Source: Bemisia tabaci
Taxonomy: Eukaryota; Arthropoda; Insecta; Hemiptera; Aleyrodidae
DNA: 64,000 bases
NCBI RefSeq assembly: GCF_918797505.1
Contig: NC_092793.1
Location: 61,771,749-61,835,748, forward strand
Direction: 5' to 3'
Shown here in pieces: positions 11,805 through 19,871 of this stretch (position 1 is its first letter; every line of letters begins with the position of its first letter). The translations under genes and the position numbers were made by a program. Under the pieces are notes generated by a model, which worked only from the letters and a program-made list of their open reading frames with translations, was not told the DNA's origin and did not search any database.

Positions 11805-12112
11805 GCTACCCAAGAAACACCTGCAGGCTGATTAAAATTTTTCAAATTCCCAGCTATAGATCTGCAAATCTCATCTATCGCGCATCTATGATCAAACTAT
11901 TTGTGATTCTACACTATGATTCTATCAGATGGATGAGCAATAGATCAGCAGAATTGGAATACAGTGTTGAACGATAGCTTTGAGATGAAAATAATCGTTC
12001 TAACCAATCAGACACCTTGATTCACCGAGTGAAGAAGAAGAAGCGCGTAAGAAACCTTACCCCCAAAGAAATTATTTATCGTGTTTTACTCAACTCCGTC
12101 TTATCAGCTACA
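11805..12112. other. Unassigned stretch rich in ATCTAT motifs
   Basis: No gene. Several 'atctat' motifs recur also in 17200-17400, suggesting that both belonged to one older sequence split by the Transib-like insertion at 12190. Confidence 0.45.
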
Positions 12113-12189
12113 GTGGCGCAGTGGATAGCGGCGGCGATATTCAGTCGCTACCAATCCGAGCGATGGTGGGTTCGAATCCCGCCACGGCA
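12113..12189 (+). pseudogene. tRNA-like sequence (SINE head or tRNA pseudogene)
   Basis: A box 'tggcgcagtgg' near 12116 and perfect B box 'ggttcgaatcc' near 12169, with a 5-bp T stem closing around it. The seven bases expected to form the acceptor stem do not pair, so it is probably a SINE head or pseudogene. The Transib-like element begins immediately after it and its duplicated target 'cggca' is the last five bases of this sequence; the original continuation therefore lies at 17165. Confidence 0.6.
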
Positions 12190-12401
12190 CACTATGGTCC
12201 GAATAGCCGGTTTAAGCGGCATTAAATCAGATATGTATGTTTAAACCTCGCAACATGAGTTTTCAAGGGTTTTTAGGGTCGCTGAGTGCAAAAATGCTAA
12301 TATTCTTCAGGAAAAATCCCTTTTTAACATTTTTATACTTTATATAACTGTGGTAATATTATGTTCAGAAACCTTAAATTGAGGCTTTCAAACCGAGTTG
12401 G

Positions 12402-12470
12402 AGCGGTGGAGCAGTTGACAGAGCGTCTCCCTTATCTTCTTGATGTCCCGGGTTCGATTCTCGATAGAAT
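12402..12470 (+). pseudogene. tRNA-like sequence inside Transib-like copy 1
   Basis: Contains an A-box-like segment 'ggtggagcagttgacagagc' and a B box 'ggttcgattct' (12451-12461), followed by a T-run. The same sequence is in copy 2 on the minus strand. Stems are imperfect, so a functional tRNA is unlikely; it may have been captured by the ancestral element. Confidence 0.5.
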
Positions 12471-12792
12471 TTTTTACTTTCTCGCTCCCCTAGGGTAGAG
12501 AGGAAGTATTGTCATCCTCCGAGAAAAAAAAAAAAAAAAAAGTTGAAATTTCATCATTTCTAGACGTTTTAAGGTCCCAGGAGTCAAAATAACCATACTT
12601 GAAAAAATGTGTGTCCGTCCGTCCGACGTCCCCCAAATCTGTCTACAGCGATATCTCAGAATCTATCTGTTCGATTTCATTCAAAATTCTCACAGAACAC
12701 CATATTTATGGTCTCCTTATGCACGTACAACGATTTTGGGGTACGCTAAAATTTGGGGGGGCTAGGGTCAAATTGGGTTATAGGTCCATTTT

Positions 12793-13290
12793 CAGCAAAA
12801 TCACACGGAAAGCTCATTTTGAGGGACCGTAAATTTTGAAAAATGCCATTAATTCTTTAAAAGTGGGCATCAAGCACATCACCCGGGTCATTAATTTAAG
12901 TTCCTAAAAAATCTTTGGACTAAACTCAAAATTCAAGGGATTACGAGGCCCAAAAGTAGGGCACTTTGCTCCGCGACATCACACAAACAACTCATTTTCA
13001 AAGACTGTAAATTTGAAAAAAAATGCCTTTCATTTCTTCGAAAGTTGGCATAAGAGCACCACCTGGTTCAATAATGTAAGTTCCTATGAGGTCTTTGGAC
13101 TAAACTAAAAATTGAAGGGTTACGCGTCATATAGCGAGGAGAGCACTTCGGTCACACGGACAGCTCATGGACTGTAGATTTTGAAAAAATACCTTTAATT
13201 CTTGGAAAGTTGGCTCAAAAGCACCATCTGAGTCATTAATTTAAGTTCCTAAAGGATTCTTGGACTAATCTCATAATTGCAGAGGGGCCG
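12793..13290 (+). repeat. Diverged tandem repeat, three units of about 140-185 bp
   Basis: Units begin near 12795, 12972 and 13152 with 'cacacgg/cacacaa...agctcat', each followed by 'gtaaattttgaaaaaatgcc', 'aaagttggcat' and 'taagttcctaaa...tctttggacta'. Divergence between units is substantial, so the duplication is old. Upstream (12600-12630) is a 'gtccgtccgtccg' tract. Confidence 0.75.
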
Positions 13291-13909
13291 ATAGGAAACG
13301 CTCAATTCTCTGATAAATGAGTCGGAACGCTTCTAGATAATAGCAGCAAACGCTTTGAGTCAGGTGAAACCTAGGAATTCAAATGCATTATATAATGCAT
13401 CATATACTATTTCCAAAATTACTCCGTAGGTATACACCAAGCAAAATTAGACAACTAATTAGGTAGGTACTTACAATATATAGTTACAATGAGTCATCAA
13501 GCTGAAGCAAGAACTGACACTTACATCTTTATTAAATACTAATATGTTTGTTGTTAATGAATTTAGAATCCCGGCAGATTCCATCTTTCGCGGTTCCTTT
13601 TTACGAGGTACTAAGCACAAATATAATATAATAATACGGCACAAATATGACTGATTTAATGCTTGTTACTTAATAAAGGAGGTTATAAATTGTTAGAACG
13701 GTTTGTTGACGTTTGTCGACAGCAGCAAGGAGATTGCGCTTTCAGCGCTCTCTATTGTTTTCGCTTTGAATTACAGGGATACGCGGTAAGGAGATGGCGC
13801 TCCTGGCGGGCGTGTGGTGAACCTTCCAGCAGGTAGATTCGCCCGCCAAATTTAAAATTTGGGAGATGCTAAGCGAAAACCGTTTAGTTTTAAGACTATT
13901 TGAACATCG
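13291..13909. other. Block unique to Transib-like copy 1, unassigned
   Basis: AT-rich sequence with no recognised gene; together with the tandem repeat it is absent from copy 2, where the matching positions are joined by a long A/T homopolymer. Confidence 0.5.
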
Positions 13910-14305
13910 AATTTTTTTTTTTATAAGTTTAAAAATTAATTTTACATTGGATGGACTATAAGAAGCTAAAAGTAGAGCCTCGTCAAACACTACTATCAAG
14001 GGAACTTGAAAAAGACAGATCAGGATAATACTTCTACGTTTCATGGCTCCAGAGGCCTACTTTCAAGTCCCACTGATCAGCCGTTTGAACTTTTTTTCGT
14101 CTGCCAAGCTAAACTTAAGCTTAAATATATCCATTTTGATAGATTATTTGTTTGAAACATGGGTAAACGTAAAAAAAAAAACGTTTACGGGACCTCAAAG
14201 TGGCTTCCTGAGACAATTTCATTGCTCGGGAGCCTTACTTTCAAGTCCCACCGATCAACCGTTTAGACTTGTTTTCGTCTGCCAAGCTACACTTATGCTA
14301 ACATA

Positions 14306-15730
14306 CAGGGTGTTTCAGACCACCCGTACCAGGCCTTTTTCTCGGTTGGTTTAGGTCGTACGAAGTCGGAGACCGCGGGGTTAAATAGGGATTCGACCCC
14401 AAGGAATCCGAATTTCGTGGTCCCGAAACCCCCCCCCCACCCCCCCTTGGGGGGTAAAGGGGGGGTCACGATGCTAAAAGTCACGGTTCCCGACCGAATT
14501 GCGGATCGATCGCATCAGAATTGAAAAGCACGTAAAATTTCACGTGGAATTGACCCCTAAAAATCCAATATTGGACCATCCAAGGCCCAAAAATGATACC
14601 CTAAAGAGGGGGACAGTACCCCCTCCATAATTTCTCTTTGGTCTCAAAATTGACGTAAATTCTCCAGAAAAAGACGGTTTCCCAGGTAATCGACCTCGAG
14701 AAATCCAAATTTCATGGTCCCGAAGCTCCTCTAGCCCCCCTTGGGGGGTAAACGGGGGGGGCCCAATTTTAAAAATCGGGGCTCCTTTCCGAATCGCAAA
14801 TTGATTGCATCCAAATTGAGGAGCAGAACACTTTTACATCTTAAGTGATTCCTAAAAGTTCTAATAGACCCCCTGAACGGCAGAAAGTAACTCCCTGAGG
14901 AGGGGGGCTTCGCCCCTGCCTAAAATTTCTCAAGATTCCTCAATGGTCACAAAATTGACGTCGATTCTCCAGAAAAAGACGGTCTCCCATGTAATCGACC
15001 CCGAGGAGCTCAGGGAACAAGAAATTTAGAGTTCTCGGGGTCGATTACATGAGAAACTGTCTTTTTCTGGAGAATCGACGTCAATTTTGCGACCAAAGAG
15101 GAATCTTGAGAAATTTTTCGCGGGGGCGAGGCCCCCTTCCTCAGGGGATTACTTTCTGCCGTTCAGGGGGGTCAATTACAACTCTTAGGAGTCACTTAAG
15201 ATGTAAATGTGTTCTGCTCCTCAATTTGGATGCAATCAATTTGCGATTCGGAAAGGAGCCCCGATTTTTGAAATTGGGCCCCCTAGTTAACCCCCCAAGG
15301 GGGGCTAGAGGAGCTTCGGGACCACGAAATTTGGATATCTCGAGGTCGATTACCTGGGAATCCGTCTTTTTCTGGAGAATTTACGTCAATTTTGAGACCA
15401 AAGAGAAATTATGGAGAGGGTACTGTCCCCCTCTTTAGGGGATCATTTTTGGGCCTTGAATGGTCCGATTTTGGATTTTTAGGGGTCGATTCCACGTGAA
15501 ATTTTACGTGCTTTTCAATTCTGATGCGATCGATCCGCAATCCGGTCGGGAACCGTGACTTTTAGCATCGTGACCCCCCCTTTACCCCCCAAGGGGGGGT
15601 GGGGGGTTTTCGGGACCACGAAATTCGGATTCCTTGGGGTCAATTCCCTATTCAACCCCGCGGTCTCCGACTTCGTACGACCTAAACCAACCGAGAAAAA
15701 GGCCTGGTACGGGTGGTCTGAAACACCCTG
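14306..15730. mobile_element. TA-flanked hairpin element B (CAGGGTGTTTCAG termini)
   Basis: Perfect ends 'cagggtgtttcagaccaccc' inverted at both sides, flanked by TA (14304-14305, 15731-15732). The matching empty site is in the second Transib-like copy near 54370-54385, where 'gctaaca TA tatctac' is uninterrupted; this proves a 2-bp TA duplication. The interior is a hairpin with arms meeting near 15018, containing C/G runs. Tc1/mariner-type mobilisation is inferred; no transposase is encoded. Confidence 0.9.
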
Positions 15731-15982
15731 TATATCTACACTGATAGATTATATGTTTGAAACACTTAAAACGTAAAAAAAAAAAAACTTTTACGGGTCC
15801 TCAAAGTAGCCTCCCGAGGCGATTCTTTGCTGTTCTTGAGCGGAAGTTTCAATTGGTCCCGATCAACCCCATCAACTCGTATTATTCTGCCTGGGCAGAT
15901 TTAGGCTCTAATGCATTCGATTTGCTAGAATATGACAATGGAACATGATAAAAGTCATCGTCAATGGCATATGATAGCTAAT

Positions 15983-16597
15983 GGGCCTGTTGCAAACTTT
16001 TGCTAGAGCAAAAATAAGAGTAGTTTCTTATTGATAATGCCTCAAAAATCACGATGAGCGCATCGGCAAAGTCTGAAATACACTCATAACTTCACAGTCT
16101 GCGTAAGAAATTCGCGGTTTTTTGAGCTTCCCGCTTCAAAAACGATACTACGGCACAGGTGAACATTTTGTAAGAGGAGTCGTTCCATCGTCGGCATTAA
16201 TCATCATGGCCGACGCCAATCCGCCAAAACACGTTTGATGGGACGAGATAACACCTGAACTGGATTAGACCAGATAACAATCGATGTGTTAACGTTCATA
16301 TTTTCCACGCCCGAATTGATTGACCTTGAACTCTCCTCAAATTATGCGCGGAACTGCGCGCAAGCGTCGGCCATGATGAATATCGCCGACGATGGAGCGA
16401 CTCCGTTAACGAAATGTTTACCTGTGCCGTAGTATCGTTTTTGAAGCGGGAAGCTTAAAAAAACGCAAATTTCTTACGCAGATTGTAAAGTTGTGAGTGC
16501 ATTTCAGACTTTGCCGATGCGCTCATCGTGATTTTTGAGGCATTATCTACAAGAAACAGCTCTTATTTTTGCTCTAGCAGAAGTTTGCAACAGGCCC
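15983..16597. mobile_element. Inverted-repeat element with GGGCCTGTTGCAAAC ends
   Basis: Long inverted arms (about 230 bp each) start 'gggcctgttgcaaac'. Comparison with the empty site near 54125-54135 gives a 2-bp AT duplication, or alternatively ends 'tgggcc/ggccca' with none. No coding capacity. Central sequence (about 16225-16355) is unpaired. Confidence 0.85.
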
Positions 16598-17164
16598 ATT
16601 GTAGTAAGTGATAAGAAACGCGAAAACGTCATTTTTCATGAGAAATAACTTGAGGCGATTGTGTGTGATTGATCTGCCACTCAGACTAAAAGGTAGTCTA
16701 GAGTCATGACAATAACTTCCGAGTAAAATTACGAGGTGCTCAGAGGTGCAAAGGATATTTTTTGGGTCCTATTTTTGCGATTTTATTGAAAAAAGTGACT
16801 ATGTTTAAGGGTTAATCTAGAACATTAGATATGATGAAAAAGAACAGTTTCAGCATGAAACATCTTAAACTTATCTCATATTTTGTGAATCAAGTCCCCA
16901 AACACTTTCAGGTACGGTGAAACGACGAAAACAAGCCCTTAAACACAGCACTGCCGCTCGGTAACTGGAATCGCACTCATAAAGTGCTCCGCGCGCCGCA
17001 CTTCCCAGGCTTGTCACATCTTTATTAGTGCTTTAATCGAAGTGAAATTTTACAGGAGTCTTCTCTCCAGTATGCACTATCGATCTACATCTTAAAATCT
17101 AACTTTTTCCAAACTTCACTTTTTCGATTTATTGCCGCTTAAACCAGCTATTCGGACCATAGTG

Positions 17165-17453
17165 CGGCACTACCAGTCGGCCAATCAGAAACACAGTTTT
17201 AATAGATGTCACCGCATCTACTGCCTTAGGGCCGGGGGATCCGCATCTATCAGTGGATCTACATACAGCTGGATCTATTGAAATTAGTTCTGAATCGCTC
17301 GGAATCTCTGTCTCATAGATCCGCAGCCCGCATCTATGAAGGTCAATAGATGAGGAAAGTAAATAATCAACCTGCTGGTGAGTCATGTTGCAAGGTTTAC
17401 ACGTACTAATCTGATGTAATGCCGCTTAAATTGGTCTATGGGACCATAGTGCG
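17165..17453. repeat. Flanking remnant with an extra Transib-like end
   Basis: Starts with the duplicated 'cggca' and ends with a diverged, reversed left end ('ggaccatagtg' at 17443-17453) followed by 'cggcg'. The inward sequence also matches the element's left subterminal region (12190-12262, reversed). It looks like a third, truncated member of the family; its partner end is not found in the window. Confidence 0.6.
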
Positions 17454-18099
17454 GCGCGGCGGCTCGGCGCGTCGCGACATTTACGTCATACGCTTACTCG
17501 AACCATCAGTGACGAGAGCCTGGAGATAGGTCACTTATTATCGCTCATATTCTACCGTTCAAATAGCACTGTATCATAAATCCATCGCTCTTCTCACTCA
17601 TCGGCATGCGACCGACTGGAGTTACCCTCCACTAATTGGGTCTCCGTCTCGTTGAGGCCCAATTCAGCCGAGATTCGTTTTATATCAGCAACTTTTCCAA
17701 GCATCAATAGATTCATACATTCAAGCAAAATTCTTAGCAATTCAAAACGTCATCTCAATCTTCGTAGTTTCCTTGTAGAAAATTCTCGCTATGGTACAAA
17801 TTGATTGAGGAACCCTCTCAAACACTAGGAGTCACTAGAATTGATTTAGTAATAGATCCGTAGCATGGGTTAAAGAATCCTGTTTTGGTGGTTCATATTT
17901 ACAGAGCGGCGATATCTAATCGATAATAACTTTAAGATCGAATTCGTAAAAGGGACCTTATCTTCCGACAGAAAATTCCCCTTCGCTCTTTGCGAACGCA
18001 TGGAGCGAAAAAAATTGAACATTTTGATGACAGTTTAACCCTAAAATCTCAAACAATGAAATAAATATTAGACCCCAAGTTCCGAAACAAACATTCTTA
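17454..18099. other. Unassigned stretch
   Basis: GC-rich for the first 30 bp, then ordinary AT-rich intergenic DNA. No gene or element recognised. Confidence 0.6.
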
Positions 18100-18394
18100 G
18101 GGGCCGTTCAAGTATTACCTACGTAATGCACGATTTCTGATTTTTATGACCCCCTCGCCCCTTTAGACGCACCCGTACCGCAGTCCTACATCTTCGCTTT
18201 TGAATTACGCTGGTCTGACCGCCCGAATCTCAATTTTTGGCACGTCCCCCTCCTAGGTTTGGATTTGTTACGTAACGCTGGGCTTGACCCCCCCCCCCCT
18301 CCTCTTCTAACGTATCGTAACGCTGGCTCAAACCTCCCTCCCTCCCCTCCTTTGAGTGCGGTAGGTACGTGGTGCGTGATACTTGAACGGCCCC
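18100..18394. mobile_element. Harbinger-type MITE
   Basis: Ends 'ggggccgttcaagtattac' and its near-perfect reverse complement, flanked by the 3-bp direct repeat TTA (18097-18099, 18395-18397). TWA 3-bp duplications are characteristic of PIF/Harbinger. Interior includes CT-rich tracts and 'ttacgtaacgctgg' repeats. No open frame of note. Confidence 0.85.
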
Positions 18395-18602
18395 TTAGGC
18401 TGTAAAAAAAATATAGTATTAGTGCTTGAAGAAATTTATTAAAAATTTTCTCGCAGAATACGAAGGTCCCTTTTCACAGATCTGGCCTGATAAACGAAGA
18501 CATTGCTTGTCGTCCTCTGAAAACCACGGCGCGGACAGTAGCATGCAGCATGTTCATGTGCTGGTTTGTTGATCACATTGGTGGAACACGCAAAGGAATT
18601 AG

Positions 18603-19532
18603 TGTTGGGTATTTAACTTTAATTTTAAGTCATTTTTGTAATAATTGTCTTTTTAGCATAAGTCATCGAATGTTGTGTCGTTGCCCCCTCTTTTTCTCAT
18701 CGCACTCTTACTATAAGGAATGAATGGGCCTTTCTCTTTCTCTTTCAACTGAAATTAATAGCCTTCTGCACGCTTCCCCTTGTCTTGAATCACATGTCGC
18801 TCTCCTTCTCGCTCCTCTCTCGCGTATGTATGTGTCTATCTCTCTCTAATCTTCAACCCTCGGCTCTGCATTTCTTCTCGCTCTCACTACCTCATCCAAC
18901 GTTGCTCTCTCTCTCTCTCTCTCTCTCTTCACCACCCCCGCTTGTTTTGAGGACTCCACTGCGCATGCGCAGCGCGAGATGCCGTGCACCCCTTAGAGTA
19001 AACTCAGTTGAGAGAGCCGCGTCAGTCCTCGTCAGCTCTTCGTTCTGAATCTACTTCACGCTCTTGTGACTCCGTCAAATGCGGAAAACTTTCCCGTGAC
19101 GTCTATCTCTTGAGGCAACGACACAAACATCGCAGATTGTTTGTATTCCTCAAAATAAACTCAACTTCACCTGCATATCGATTGGTTCACTATCAAGTAC
19201 ATCTCACCTGGGAGGACCTCAGCACAGAAGGATTCGCAATACGACTTGTCGTGTTGACTTCTGGGCTGTCTCCCTGATTTTTGTTCTCTTATACGGTACG
19301 AGTGGCAGTCCGACACGATCTTCGTGTTGACACTCGTGCTGTTGAGAAATCTTACTTAGTTTCTTACTAAGTTGGTCCCTCGGTAAGCATCGAGAATTCG
19401 CTGAAGGATTCTTCTTCCTTCATTTTTTGGTCCCTCGGGCCGGATCGAGAATTCGCTGAAGGATTCTTTCTCCTTCATTTTTTGGTCCCTCGGGCCGGAT
19501 CGAGAATTCGCTGAAGGATTCTTCTTCCTTCA
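18603..19532 (+). repeat. 5' LTR of the BEL/Pao element
   Basis: 930 bp, TG...CA. Contains a (CT)n tract near 18905-18930, likely initiators, an AATAAA signal at 19154-19159, and at its 3' end three copies of a 55-bp repeat whose first bases match the primer-binding site just outside the LTR. Confidence 0.97.
19004..19027 (+). promoter_or_regulatory. Candidate initiators (TCAGTT, TCAGTC) in the LTR
   Basis: TCAGTT at 19004-19009 and TCAGTC at 19022-19027 both fit the arthropod initiator consensus. With AATAAA about 130-150 bp downstream, R would begin here and end near 19175-19190. The TATA-like 'ctataagg' near 18712 is too far upstream for these sites. Confidence 0.45.
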
Positions 19533-19556
19533 TTTTTTGGTCCCTCGGGCCGGATC
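19373..19556 (+). repeat. 55-bp tandem repeat spanning the LTR end and PBS
   Basis: The segment 'tggtccctcgg' recurs at 19373, 19428, 19483 and 19538, exactly 55 bp apart, each of the first three followed by 'gagaattcgctgaaggattc' and the LTR-terminal 'ccttca'. The last copy is the actual primer-binding position. Confidence 0.95.
19538..19555 (+). other. Primer-binding site
   Basis: 'tggtccctcgggccggat' begins with TGG five bases after the LTR, as expected for priming by the CCA end of a tRNA. The primer tRNA cannot be named from this sequence alone. Confidence 0.7.
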
Positions 19557-19853
19557 CATAGACCAGCAACTTTGGATGAAAAACGGCGTAATTTTACTTA
19601 AATTGCGAAATCACAGTGGTTTTTCTAAAATCTAACTTGGATTTTAGATTGACCAGCAACTTTGGATGAAAAACGGCGTAATTTTACTTAAATTGCGAAA
19701 TCACAGTGGTTTTCTAAAATCTAACTTGGATTTTAGATTGACTTTTATCGTACCGAATCATGCTTTTCTAAAATTTAAACTTGGATTTTAGAATTGTTTT
19801 TTAACACACCTAACCATGCTTTTCTAAAATTTGAACTTGGATTTTAGATTTGC
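19556..19853 (+). repeat. Leader with 90-bp tandem repeat
   Basis: 'gaccagcaactttggatg' starts at 19561 and 19651, giving a 90-bp duplication, followed by two shorter diverged units around 'aacttggattttaga' near 19773 and 19827. It is the untranslated leader before gag and may contain the packaging signal. Confidence 0.85.
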
Positions 19854-19871
19854 TTGTTAACACACCTAATC

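Larger units (their letters stand above)
12190..17164. mobile_element. Transib-like non-autonomous element, copy 1
   Basis: Terminal inverted repeats of about 39 bp begin CACTATGGTCCGAATAGC at both ends and are flanked by the 5-bp direct repeat 'cggca' (12185-12189, 17165-17169). Transib elements, relatives of the RAG1 recombinase, are known for CAC-type terminal heptamers and GC-rich 5-bp duplications; assignment here rests on those features only, since no transposase is seen. CACTA elements share the first bases but usually duplicate 2-3 bp. Relative to copy 2 (53567-55072) it carries a TA-flanked element (14306-15730), an inverted-repeat insertion (15983-16597), and an extra block 12475-13908. 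Confidence 0.68.

Noticed and set aside
12113..12189. Functional tRNA gene
   Set aside because: Acceptor stem halves are not complementary.
12190..17164. Classification as CACTA (EnSpm)
   Set aside because: The ends do begin CACTA, but the duplications are 5 bp and GC-rich in both copies, which fits Transib better.
18785..19277. Protein-coding frames in the LTR
   Set aside because: They are Ser/Leu-rich frames created by the CT repeat and recur identically in the other LTR at 23927-24423.
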